From Welwitschia mirabilis (Eukaryota > Gnetophyta > Gnetopsida > Welwitschiales), in the NCBI GenBank assembly GCA_051453625.1, contig JBOZIK010000001.1, forward strand, positions 260,632,319 to 260,696,318: 64,000 bases of DNA, written 5' to 3'. The notes beneath the pieces were generated by a model, which was not told the DNA's origin, did not search any database, and saw only the letters and a program-made list of their open reading frames with translations. The position numbers were made by a program, and so were the translations under genes. This document shows, piece by piece, positions 35,940 to 47,212 of this stretch; within the stretch, counting starts at the first letter, position 1; every line of letters starts with the position of its first letter.

Positions 35940-36910
35940 CAAAAATGATGAGGACAATGCCATCTAGCATCCCTAAAGTTAAGGAATCATTATTGAATAA
36001 TAGATTCTTAGGTTTAAAAAGTGTAAGAAAGATTCACTTCTTGCTTATTTTTCATGTTATAGTTGTAACATAATAGTCCAATTAGAGAAGAGCATTTTAG
36101 ACCCTATTTTTATGGAATTCTATACCAATATTTATGAGACAGATGATAGTACTAAAACTTTTCAAACTCAAGTACAAGAATGAATAATATAGGATATGAC
36201 TCAGGTCATGTACTGGATTCTGATTTGTTAGAGTACATAAAAGAGGAGCCACAAGTATAAGGGGAGTACAAGGTTGTAGCATAGGTATGAGGGGAGCATC
36301 AGGCTCTAGCATAGGCATAAGGGGAGTAGCAGGAAGACTTTGAGAGTTCTACTACTCAGCCTCTCATATTTCATATCCCTCATCACAAATTATCCATTTA
36401 TCATCCTACATATCCTTCATCACAATCTAATCCACCATATTCACCTCATCTTTCATCTCCACCAACATCTCTTACAATTTCCATCCATACTTTACCTCTT
36501 AGCACCACTCCACCTCTCAATACTATTCCATCCTTAGCTTATCATTTTGCTAAGATAGCTATTATAGCTTCTTTAACACTTTCAACAACCCTTAGATGTA
36601 CTCATATAGGAGAAGATAAGTATCTTAGGATAACCATCTAGGAAGCAACACACTCCTCCACGCATCTTGTTTTTCTTATACACCATATAGGCCTATACCA
36701 TTAGGGATAGTAATAATGATAGCAATGATATAGAAGATGATGCTCACTACACTAGTGGCTCTATTATTAGTGATTAGCTCCTTTTATTTGGTCCAAAAAA
36801 GTGGAAAAAAATGGGAAAATCAGACTAGAAATTATTGAAAATCTTGTATAAGTCTAGAGGATGTGAACTTAAGATAGATGGATTAGACATCCTATGAGTG
36901 ACATTACTAT
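35940..36910 (+). pseudogene. Element B extra 3' ORF ('plant transposon protein'-like)
   Basis: After RNase H, SIRE-type elements carry an extra ORF sometimes called env-like; its role is unknown. Near 36092-36170 the frame reads LDPIFMEFYTNIYETDDSTK, then TFQTQVQE. Element D has the same phrase (IREFYTNI.. IDDSTSAFQT). It matches the '(V/L)..FY.N' core of the plant domain often labelled putative plant transposon protein. Then come three 30-bp repeats (10 codons each, 36255-36330, acidic/Gln-rich when stops are ignored). A Pro/Ser/His-rich tail follows (NPPYSPHLSSPPTSLT near 36430). Stops are frequent. The domain name is from memory of the family pattern and needs a profile search. Confidence 0.55.
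36255..36330 (+). repeat. 30-bp tandem repeat, about two and a half copies
   Basis: GTATAAGGGGAGTACAAGG, GTATGAGGGGAGCATCAGG and GCATAAGGGGAGTAGCAGG start at 36255, 36285 and 36315, exactly 30 bp apart, so the frame is kept and ten codons are repeated inside the extra ORF. Confidence 0.9.
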
Positions 36911-37225
36911 TAATAATTATTTTCAGCTATTAGTGTACATTTCATGCTAAGTTATAATGATCTTTTATTATTTGTTATTAATTTTATCCTTGTATGAAAT
37001 ATACTTTATGCTTTTAACATGCATTTAGTCATTTTAATCATTTACACCACTTCTTGTTTACTATTCTATAAAGAATTATGTGTGGTTAACACTGTTTTCA
37101 AACTATTAGAATTTATATCATGCCTCATGTAATGCATTGTGTTCTCTCTTGGATTAAGTTATCTCAAGTTAATTTTAAAACATAATTGCACTAGTAAAAT
37201 TTGTCAAGTTTTGTACATCATTAAA

Positions 37226-37994
37226 AAGGATGAGGTTGTTGGTAAAATCCTAGTTTTTATGATTTCACTTACTGAATTGATGTATCTAATCTGTAGACAG
37301 ATAACATTAGAAAACACCAAATTGTAAAAGGATTAATCCAGTCAAAACCTTAAAGTTCAAAGTACATTAAACCTTCAACTTAAATGTCATGAGGGACAAA
37401 CACAATTGATTGAAGACAATTTCATATGTGAAGATGTCTATCTCAAAGGAATTTACTATATCATGGATGTCTAAAGAAAGCTAGGATTTGTTATAGAATA
37501 ATATGTATGTACTTGGTGATTCTATGAAGTGAACTAAAAACCAATATTTAGTGATTTGTGTGTACTTGGTGATTCTATCTTATGTAATCATTTAAATTAG
37601 ATCCTACATTATTACATCTGTGCTTGAGGAACAACTTAATTTCTTATCTTTTTCTTGTAATTAACTTTGATTCTTTGAAAAACTTCAAGTGTGAAAGATT
37701 GATGATAAGTCTAGAAAATCATCACTATTATAAAAGGGGTTAATGATTATTTAGAAAATCATTTATTTAAGAGTGATAAGAAAATCATGAAAGATGACAT
37801 CTTTGTCTCTTCTTAAAAAGTGGAGTAGGCACATTATTGAATTACTATAAATCTTATGGGATAATTATTATTTTCTATTTTGCTATTTTTAATAGATATA
37901 GTTTTCTTTTTCAAAGATTATAAATTTCATTTAAGAATTGATTTTGAATTTGAAATTTATTATTATTCCTATTCACTCACCTTTAGTAATTTCA
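37226..37994 (+). mobile_element. Chimeric LTR: start of B 3' LTR fused to end of C 5' LTR
   Basis: A decayed polypurine tract (AAAAAGGATGAGG) leads into TGTTGGTAAAATCC at 37237. Up to about 37500 the sequence follows the start of the B 5' LTR at 17612-17880. From GATTCTATGAAGTGAAC near 37518 onward it instead follows the C 3' LTR (43723-44168), through ACTATAAATCTTATG to TTTCA at 37994. No more B LTR is found after element C. Either C and B LTRs recombined, or C landed in the B LTR and a deletion removed the C LTR start. Confidence 0.8.
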
Positions 37995-37996
37995 AT

Positions 37997-38008
37997 TAGT
38001 ATCAGAGC
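37997..38008 (+). promoter_or_regulatory. Primer binding site of element C
   Basis: TAGTATCAGAGC, one base from TGGTATCAGAGC, two bases after the LTR end TTTCA. Confidence 0.9.
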
Positions 38009-38049
38009 AAGATTACTCTTTTTAGAGCTTCACCACTCTAAGTGATCAA

Positions 38050-39702
38050 ATGGGACCTCTCACTAGTGAAGGCCATTTGATCTTGAAGACACCTTATTTC
38101 AAAGGATCAAACTATTATTTTTGGAAAACTAAAATGATAATATTTTTTAAATCTCTTGATTTAATTATCTAGGATAGTGTTGTGTGTGGTTACTTCAAAC
38201 CCACTATTCCATTAGTAGTTTGGTTTGATGAACAGAAAGAGGAAGTAAGGCTTAATGCAAAAGCAATGAATGCACTAATTTGTGCCCTTAGTCCAGAGTA
38301 GTATAGCTAAGTAGTTCAGTGTTCCTATATAAAGAAAATCTAGGATATTCTTGAGATTGCTCATAAACGTATAAGTATTGTGAAAAATTCCAAGTTATAA
38401 TTCTTAACAACTCAATTCAAAAATATTAGAATGCAAAAATAGAAATATATCACTGAATACATAACCAAGATCCTGAACATTGTGAATACAACGTGGGATC
38501 TTGGAGAAAAGATTCCAGAACAAAGTGTTATGAGAAAAATCTTGAAAAGCTTAGCCAGGCATTTTAGACTTAAGATTACTATAATTAAAAATAGCAAAAA
38601 TCCAAATACCATGAGTCTAGTGGAGCTTAAGGGATAATTGATTGTGTATGAACCTATCATTATGAATGATGAGGGATCCAAGATAAAGAATATTACCTTA
38701 AAATGTTCAAATCAATGCAAAGAAGGTTACAACAATGAATAAGATAATAAGGATTTAGTCCTCTTACCCAAAAATTTTAAGAGATTTCTCTAAAAAAAAA
38801 AAAAGAATTTGATAGAATAAGATTTAATGCCAATGAAAATCAAATGAAGAAGAAAAAATCTTTCAAGAATTTTGACAAAAACAAGAAACCTCTATAATTC
38901 TTTAAGTGAAAAAGCTTTGGTCACATAGTAGCTGAATGTACTAATAGAAGAAAAGCTAAAATCAAAGGAAATAAGGCTCTTAAAGTTAGGTGGAATGATG
39001 NNNNNNNNNNNNNNNNNNNNNNNNNNNNNNNNNNNNNNNNNNNNNNNNNNNNNNNNNNNNNNNNNNNNNNNNNNNNNNNNNNNNNNNNNNNNNNNNNNNN
39101 NNNNNNNNNNNNNNNNNNNNNNNNNNNNNNNNNNNNNNNNNNNNNNNNNNNNNNNNNNNNNNNNNNNNNNNNNNNNNNNNNNNNNNNNNNNNNNNNNNNN
39201 NNNNNNNNNNNNNNNNNNNNNNNNNNNNNNNNNNNNNNNNNNNNNNNNNNNNNNNNNNNNNNNNNNNNNNNNNNNNNNNNNNNNNNNNNNNNNNNNNNNN
39301 NNNNNNNNNNNNNNNNNNNNNNNNNNNNNNNNNNNNNNNNNNNNNNNNNNNNNNNNNNNNNNNNNNNNNNNNNNNNNNNNNNNNNNNNNNNNNNNNNNNN
39401 NNNNNNNNNNNNNNNNNNNNNNNNNNNNNNNNNNNNNNNNNNNNNNNNNNNNNNNNNNNNNNNNNNNNNNNNNNNNNNNNNNNNNNNNNNNNNNNNNNNN
39501 NNNNNNNNNNNNNNNNNNNNNNNACGCAATCTCTAATGAGAATAAGGTAATATCTAAAAATTCTGAAAATATTGAAGAAGCTTATGAACAATTATATTTT
39601 AATTATAAAGTTTTAGCTTGTAAAAATAGGGATTTAAGATTTAAATTATTATCTCTACAAACTAAACTTAACTTAGCTAATAAAAAGTTAGATTGTAAAT
39701 AA
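38050..39702 (+). pseudogene. Element C gag (SIRE-type), with 523-N gap
   Basis: MGPLTSEGHLILKTPYFKGS then NYYFWKTKMIIFFKSLD (from ~38050) matches the SIRE-type gag opening '.P.F.G.NY..WK.KM..F..S.D'. ILKSLARHFRLKITIIKNSK and SLVELKG, stop, LIVYE (~38540-38650) match the conserved 'ILRSLP..W..KVTAI...K.L..L.LEELIGSL..YE'. The first zinc knuckle (38898-38939) reads FFK-stop-KSFGHIVAEC: the first two Cys are lost. After the gap (39001-39523) an open coiled-coil tail (39530-39702) contains NIEEAYEQLYFNYKVLACK. A second knuckle-like CFYHGGLRHVRFSCP lies near 39842. Confidence 0.88.
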
Positions 39703-40039
39703 AACTATTTCTCTATTATCAAGGGATTTAGAGGATGCAAGAAAACTTAATGCTACTACCTCATATCACTTTAACAAGGTAAAATCTGATCATAAGAGGT
39801 ATGCTTTGAAGTCTAATAATTTAATATCTTTTCATATTTGATGTTTCTACCATGGAGGCCTAAGGCATGTTAGATTTTCTTGTCCCATTAGAAAGGGAAA
39901 TTTATTCCATTATTAAAGTGATAGGTTTTTGTGAAAACCAAAATCAATAAACAAGCAATCTCTCATCAAGCAAAGATGGATTAAAAAGAAATATGTCAAA
40001 GGACTTCTTCTTTAGACCACTCTTAAAGCAAAGAAGTAT

Positions 40040-40402
40040 CCTAGATGGTACTTGGATAGTGGCTTTTCAAGACATATGACAAGTAATATAATAATGTTTC
40101 ACACACTTATCAACTATGATGGAGGAGAGGTTTTCTTTGCAAACAATCAAAAAGCATCCATCAAGGGAAAAGCTATGGTTTATGAATATGATTTTCTAAA
40201 AATTAATAATGTTTTATATATAGAGGGCTTTAAGCATAATATTTTAAGTATTACTCAAATATATGATAAAGGGAATATAGTTACTTTTAACAAAAATAAG
40301 TGTGTGGTAAAGAGTATTTCTAGTAATAAGAAACTTTTAATTACCCATCGTCTAGAAAACTTGTATTCTATAAATGATAAAGAGCTATGTGGTTTTAATT
40401 AA
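40040..40402 (+). pseudogene. Element C aspartic protease, open frame
   Basis: This is the copia protease that cuts the gag-pol polyprotein. The frame is open from before WYLDSGFSRHMTSN to a stop at 40402; the catalytic DSG is intact. VFFANNQKASIKGKAMV and INNVLYIEGFKHNILSITQI match 'V.FGDN.KG.I.GKG.I' and 'I.NVLYVEGLKHNLLSISQL'. It is the best preserved coding piece in the window, but is cut off from a working pol downstream. Confidence 0.9.
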
Positions 40403-41060
40403 GAGAGTCAAGAATATCTCTAGCATTGAAGAATTGTCTATTCAAAATTTTCAAACTTAAAGATCATCTCTCAACAAGAGTTGGTTAAAGGCTTACCCGA
40501 ACTTAGCTTTTCAAATTTTGTCTTATGTAAACATTATCAAGTAGGTAAAATCATAAAACATTATTTTAAATTTGAGCTTGAGATATCCTTAAAAAGGCCT
40601 TTAGATATGTTGCACTTAGATTTAATAAGGCCTAAATTCTAAGTGAAAAGAGATGTTTTATGATGGTGGTTTATGATTTTAGTTATTACTCATGAATTGA
40701 ATTTCTGCATTCTAAATCTAGTCCTTTTGATAAGTTTTGTGGAATTTGCAAAAAAATTCAGAATGAAAAGGGCTTCACCATTAAGAAATACAGGTCTGAT
40801 CATGGATTTTTTTGTGCTTCTAATGAAAAGCTAACAATTGAATTCTCTAAAGTTATGCAAAAGAGAATTTGAAATGAGCATGCTTGGAGAGATCAATTTC
40901 TTCTTAGTCTTGCAAAATAAATAGCTTAATAATGATATTTTTCTTAGCCAATCTAAGCATGTTAAGGAGCTTTTAAAGAAGTAAAAACTCGATTAAGTGA
41001 AAGTGGTATGCAATTCCATGTCCAAATCTACAAAAACCAGCAAGGATGAATCAGATCAAT
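40403..41060 (+). pseudogene. Element C integrase start joined to RT end (internal deletion)
   Basis: Pre-integrase/integrase phrases run from ELVKGLPELSFSNFVLC (~40480) through RPLDMLHLDLIRPK and HSKSSPFDKFC-type sequence to about 40830. Then the text jumps to REFEMSMLGEINFFLVLQNK (~40862) and SQSKHVKELLKK, which belong to the late RT region (cf. 'FEMSMMGELNFFLGLQI'). About half of integrase and most of RT, with its active site, are therefore missing, and RNase H does not follow. The deletion makes C non-autonomous. Confidence 0.85.
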
Positions 41061-41299
41061 AGCCTACTAATTTGGTTATCAAGCTTCTCTTAGAAGTGAA
41101 ACTTAAGCTGTTAAAGGTTGAGTTGGCATAGGAACATGTCCAACTGAGGTATGGTTTTTGTTTAATAATCAATACTAAAATTTGTACATCTTAATCAAGT
41201 TTTTCTGTGCATGAAGAGCATCATTTTTCCCTTTTATAATGTCTTCTACTATCTTACTTTTGTTTTTATTCAAAACTATAATGTCTTAGCTTATCGATG

Positions 41300-42665
41300 G
41301 ATCTTCCTATCACTGTTGGGGTTTAGACATCTATCTCCTTAAAAGGCTAGATGTTTTCCCACCTGAGAATGGATCTCAAGCTAAGTGGAGGCTAGATTTC
41401 CACCCTTAAAAGGGTAGACATCCATGCACCAAGTGGATATGAATTCACGTTTTATTCCACTGAAAACCTCGTTAGTCGTCTACCTCTATATATTTGGTTA
41501 TTTCCCATTTTATTTTATCTAATCTTGTAATTTTCTAGTGCTTTAGTCTTTAGAATTAAGTATTCCTGTCTTAGTTTATTTTCTTGGTCTTTCTCTTTCT
41601 TCAGTAGATTCTTTCTTCCCTTTTTCTTGTTCATTTCCATCATGCCAAGGTAGAAGATTCTACTTTCAAGGAAGGACAAAGGTAAAGATAAGAAAGCAAA
41701 GCCCATTTTTATGACTCCTAAGGTAAAGGCAATATGGTCTCAAGGTTTCCATAAAAAGCCTCTTACTCTAGAGAGGGTTATTTTATAGGATAATTTCCAA
41801 CATTATTTCAATCTTTTTTCTATGTTGGAAGAGTTAGGTTGGACATATATTCTAAATCCTTATACTCATGCTTTGGTAAATTTGGTTCTATGTTTTATGG
41901 TAATGGTTCTTATTAGTATGAGCAGAATTATTTTGTATCAAATCTATATGGTATTGATATTGAGATTGATATTGAAATGATTTTTGATGCTATTGGTTTC
42001 CCATTAGACTATGTAGAATATGTGCATGTCCCTCTAGTTTTAGTTTTAGATAATTTAGTTTCTAGAAATGAACTCAATGAAGTTTTGTATGAAAGATAAG
42101 AGGAATGAATAACTATCATTCCCACTTAATTATTAAGATCAATCTATAAGGTACCCTTTCACATTATCTCTAGCAATTTCATTTCAAAGCTTGGCCACAT
42201 GAATGAAGTATCTCCTTTGTATGCTTATGTTATGTATTGTTATGATCAAAGAATTTAACTCAACTTACCTAAACTAATTTTGTAAAACATGGCTTCCTAT
42301 ACATCTATGAGTTTAGTAGCACTACCATATGGAAATCTTATTACAAAGATGTATCATGATCAGATAGCTCTACCAACGGTCAAAGATGAAATTCTGAAAC
42401 TTCCAAAGCCATTTAATAAATCCTCTCTTATCTAGATGAAAATTATGAAAGGCACTGCTTCTGTAGCTCCAGCTTCTCCTCCTGCTAGGTGATTCAAGTG
42501 CATGAAACCTAGTAAGTCTTTAAGGGATACCTCAAATAACAAATGGCTCAAACAAATCTCATCTTAGCTTTTAAAGATAAAGAAGGCTCTTATCGATTCC
42601 GGTTTGGAGGTGACATCCACCTCTTGTAGTAGAAGTAGCAGTGGGAACGTGGTGGAATCTAGCTA
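41300..42665 (+). pseudogene. Element C extra 3' ORF ('plant transposon protein'-like)
   Basis: A spacer with long-spaced octamers (41326-41440) precedes the ORF. From about 41822 it reads MLEELGWTYILNPYTHALV, then in the next frame KFGSMFYGNGSY and FVSNLYGIDIEIDIEMIFDA then IGFPLDY. This matches the pattern 'W..L.......LV..FY.N......V.G..I......I...LG.P' of the extra ORF. SKLGHMNEVSPLYAYVMYCY lies near 42190, followed by a Ser/Thr/Lys-rich tail to about 42660. It is more conserved than the same ORF in B. Function unknown. Confidence 0.6.
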
Positions 42666-43046
42666 AACTTGTCTCTAACTTTTTCTCTTGCTTCTTACTT
42701 TAGTCTTTTCTCTTATGTCCTTATGTTTTTGTGTCTATTGTGTTTGAGTGTTTATTAGTATAATGGATAATATGATATCTATTATTTCCACTATGTATGT
42801 TTATTATTGTTATGCTATTTACATGCTTTTCATGGATACTTTTTGTGTATCTTTTGTTTTCTTTTAGAACCAATGATGGTAAAAGGGGGAGTGATGCTAA
42901 GACTATATGAGATATAATTGTTGTATCATTATATCATTTTAATAGGGATATCAAACTTAGGGGGGGCTAGTCTACATCTAAAGGTGAGGTTATTTTGAAT
43001 AGGTTCTTTAGATAAGTGGGTTTTTCATCATTTAAAAGAAGGATAT
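42666..43046 (+). other. Element C 3' untranslated part and polypurine tracts
   Basis: It holds AAAAGGGGGAG (42885-42896), a G-run TTAGGGGGGGCTAG near 42960, and TTTAAAAGAAGGATAT just before the LTR at 43047. SIRE-type elements show the same two-step G-rich region; the last tract should prime plus-strand synthesis. Confidence 0.65.
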
Positions 43047-44168
43047 TGTAAGTATAAGATTTCAATAATGTCAACAATCATAAGAATCAAGTAATAAGAT
43101 GGCCATCATTCATCACAATTACATTAATAAGCTAACCTTTGCATGCACCCACTCAAAATAAGATAGATGTCCCTATACTTAGAGGAAAAATGCATTTGTG
43201 ATAGATGTCAGGCCTAGATATCCCCACTTAAATAGGGCAGACATCCCCTCTTCTTACAGGAAACATGACTGTTAATTCTTAGGTGCAGATGTCCCNNNNN
43301 NNNNNNNNNNNNNNNNNNNNNCCTCCATTTAGTTTATTCCCAATCTGCACTTGTGGTAAGTATGGATGTCCACTCCTTTCTAGGATGGACGTCTTCATAC
43401 TTCTAGGAGTGTAGACATCTATACTACTTTGAGGATGGATGCCCACCTCCTTGGAAATGAGGACATTCCTAGTTTTAAAGGTGGTTGTTCTCTCTTTAAA
43501 CAATTGGAAAAATAGTCTTTCAAGAAAATGCACAATGGGTTTCAATGGATATTATCTTCTAACATGCCATTCCATTATATTAGAAACATGAATTTTATTA
43601 GAATATCAGATTTTCATGTCTTAAAATCATCATTTAGGGTTTTTATTTAATAGCTATTTTCCCTTCTCTTTAAAAGGGGGAATACCTACTTTGTTAGGGT
43701 TACAAATATACACACGCATATATGATTCTATGAAGTGAACTAAAAACAAATCTTTATTGATCTATGTATACTTGATGGTTCTATCTTATTTAATGATTTG
43801 GATTAAATCCTGTACTATTGCATCCATGCTTAATGCACAACTTGATTTTTTCTCTTTTTTTTGTGGTTAAGTCTGAGGCTTTGAAAGACTCCAATGTGAA
43901 AGTTTGATGATAAACCTGAAAATCATCACTGTTGTATAAGGTTGATGATCAACTAGAAAATCATCAGTTCAAAAGTGATAAGAGAATCAAGAAAGATGAC
44001 ATATTTGTCTCTCCTTAAAGAATGAAGTATGCACATTACTGAACCACTATAAATCTTTGCTATTTTTGTCAGATATAGTTTTCTTTTACAAATATGATAA
44101 ATTTCATTTAAGAATACATTTTAGATTTAAAATTTATTATTATTCCTATTTATCCCCTAGGAATTTCA
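43047..44168 (+). mobile_element. Element C 3' LTR
   Basis: It starts TGTAAGTATAAGATTTC after the polypurine tract and ends TTTCA. The last ~445 bp match 37518-37994 (ATTCTATGAAGTGAAC, GATTGATGATAA, TGACATCTTTGTCTC, ACTATAAATCTT). The first half is rich in GATGTCC/GACATCC motifs with 14-18 nt spacing (e.g. 43205-43240, 43365-43430). A 26-N gap is at 43296-43321. Confidence 0.88.
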
Positions 44169-47100
44169 CTTTTTATTTTTTTAAGCTTTTTAGCTAATTT
44201 TCAAGTTTTTTGGGTATTTTTTGAATTTGTAATCCAAAACTTTATTTTTACCATCAAATCAAGTTGGAATGTTAGGTAAGATTCCTTGATTTGATTTTTT
44301 AACCTTTTTTTCTAACTTTTTGAGCTTAATGTTTTTTTCTTTTTTTTTTTTTGAAGTTTGGAGATTTGAGGCATTTTTCCAAAATTGTAAGCCAAATATC
44401 TCTCATCAAGTTAAGTTGGGGTGTGGTTCAAGATCCTTTGATTGATTTCTTTTTTATTTCTCTTGGACTATTTTTTTGTGATTTGGATAAATTAAACTAA
44501 GTTGAATGGTGAGTAAGACCTACTTAGCTAAACTATACATTAATCAAGCCCTTCTATTATATATTAGTATTTGATTTATTTTCATAGTTAATATTTTTAA
44601 GCTTGATTAAGTTAATTCACAAAAAGATAAATTAGTTTTCATTCCTTAAACACTTAACATTTTTGTTAATAATAAGTATTGATTGGTGAAAAACACAGGG
44701 AGCCTTATGTAGATAGAGATCTATGTTAGGATTTATGATATCTTTTAAAGCTTGTTGCATATTCTTAAATAGAATAACTATGAACTTTAATTTATAAGGA
44801 GAGTCATGTCTCTCTTAAGTAGCAATGTCCTAGGCATACCAAGGTTCATATTCCTATGTACAACTTGGTAATTAACAGCATATTAGATGAAGTCTAGAGG
44901 CGCAGTGGTAGGGTCTACTTAGATTTCATTACCAAAGAACATAGACTTAATAAAGTTTAAATTTTATTAAGTTTAAGGTAAAAGTAGATCATTGACATTG
45001 CATGATACTCTCTGTTAAGGAGGGCATATAGTTGAGATAACTAAAACTAGCTAATAACTCAAAGCTCCACTAGGGTGCTTCAAACTTTGTCTTTTTACTT
45101 CTTTAGGAGATAAGGTTACCATCCTTGGAAAGGATTTGATCATTACCTAAATTTATAAGAAAAATCTAAAGTTGACTAATTTCAAGATTTTTATCACTTA
45201 ATAATCTATTTAAGTCCTCCACATTAAAATATACCTGACTCATATTAAAACATTTTTATCAAAGTACATTTATTTATTTTTATACATGTCGGCCTTTACT
45301 GGTTAGGGAGGTTTTTTTGGTTGTTACACTTTGTGATTTAGAGAGATTACTTAATGGTTAGGCTTGATTACCTTTTCATTATAAACATAGCTATGTATCA
45401 TAACATTTTTATTTCTTTTCTTTTATTGCATTATGACTTGGATAGATCACTTAAAATTGTGAATGAGAACAAGATCGAATTTATTATAACTATACTATTT
45501 TTTGATTCTCTTTTTATATATTTTTGAAGTTTGAAAAATTTTATTAATTTGGCAAATGGATTATTTTCCATTTTGGATGTGAGCAAAATCCCTCTAATTC
45601 TTTAGTTTACCTTAGAACTTATTAACTCTCTTCTAGTTTTTGTTCTTTTTTAACTATATTAAATTTGACATCATTTTCAAATGCTTGGTGATTATTAAAA
45701 TCTTTTACATCCATTCTTATCACTAGAATTATAACTGACATTCAAGTCACACATGAGGATTTCATATTAATTATTTAGATTTATGGTTATGAGAAGGATT
45801 TTTAAATCTTATACTCATATACCTCTTTATTATCTAGCTTAAAAAGTTGCTTGATAAGATATTATAAAAAATAAATAGATATTATATGAAAAACTAGTTA
45901 CACCAACTTATACACTTTAAGGGATACCTTCTACTATAAAAATGGTCTAAAGCTTCTTATACTTATAACTCATATGAAAATTTTGTATTATAAGTAAGAA
46001 TAGATGAGATAATTGATTATACAAATGTAAGAAACCAAGGTAAAAGTAATTTACATTAATTAACAAAAACAAGTTTACATTCATAATATCAACTTAATCT
46101 ACTATTATATGGAAGAATTATTCTTATGTACTTATATTATGTAGCTACATCATAGTAAGCAACTCAATAATATAACTTTTAATACACTAAGTAAGGATCT
46201 TATTTTTACTAGATCTTAGTTTAACTCTATAGGATATTCTTATTCTAATGCTACATTCAAACTTTCTTGTTTACATGACCCTCCTCATTAACTAAATATT
46301 CTACTAAAAAATCCAATCCATAAAAGGCATCACATCTTGATAAGAATAAGGTTTTACAGAAATAGTAAAACAAGAAGCCCAATTAAATTTAGCTAAATAA
46401 GAAGCAAGTTTAGAATACTACCAATCCTAAGAAGAAAAAATATCAATGCTAACAATGTAAAAGGAGAGATTACACTATATATTTTTATATGATTCTTTAG
46501 AATAAGATAAAGTCTACTACTAAGGATAATGTAATTACTAAAAAATTTAATTTTCTTTATGAACAATGTAGTCTTTAATAATTCTAACTTTATTGGTATG
46601 ATTGAGTACATATCTCATGACAAGACATGGATTCTTGACAAAGTAAAAATCATTACATGACTTATCAGCATGATTATTTTGATGAATTTATTGATGTATC
46701 AAGTCAAGTTTATTTGGTAAACATAACTCTTATAAAAGAATATGATTTAATTATCCTTTAATTTTTCTTAACTTCACATCACTCTCTTAATACACTCTTT
46801 CTTATGTTATGTATGTTCCTTCTTTGAGGTTGCATACTCTATCACTTTCTACTTAGTTGTGAGAAGATCACTTTATTTTTATGATGAAGCCCTCAGTGGA
46901 TATTTATAATAAAAATTAATAACTTTCTATGAAAGAATACATGAATGAAAAGTTTATTCATCTTTATGGTTACGTCAAAATGTGAGAAATTACTTGCATA
47001 GTTTTTCAAGATGAATTCTCTTCCTTGATACTATGGCATGCTTGACTAGGACATCCTACTCCTTACATAATGAAAGAAATTTATGAGGATGGCCATTGAT

Positions 47101-47212
47101 TCTTCTATGCATTCAATAAGATTTTTCTTAGTTTGGAGCATGTATTATAGATAAAGCAACTAGAAAACAATTTGCACTAATTAAGTGACATGTCAATCAA
47201 AAGCCTTTAAAT
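44169..47212. other. AT-rich stretch, no gene recognised
   Basis: Two related ~170-bp segments (near 44230 and 44390, around ATCAAGTTAAGTTGGGG-like phrases) suggest an old local duplication. AGAGGCGCAGTGGTAGGG at 44896 resembles a tRNA A box, but no B box follows. No protein motif is recognisable. The remaining B 3' LTR that might be expected after element C is not found. Confidence 0.45.

Noticed and set aside
36340-36537. Plus-strand frame with a signal-peptide-like start
   Set aside because: It is a shifted-frame shadow of the Pro/Ser-rich tail of the element B extra ORF.
41515-41706. Minus-strand Lys-rich frame
   Set aside because: It lies antisense inside the element C extra ORF region and shows only low-complexity charge.
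44893-44918. tRNA A-box-like sequence GGCGCAGTGGTAGGG
   Set aside because: No B box, no acceptor pairing and no oligo-T end; a single short match is not enough for a tRNA or SINE call.
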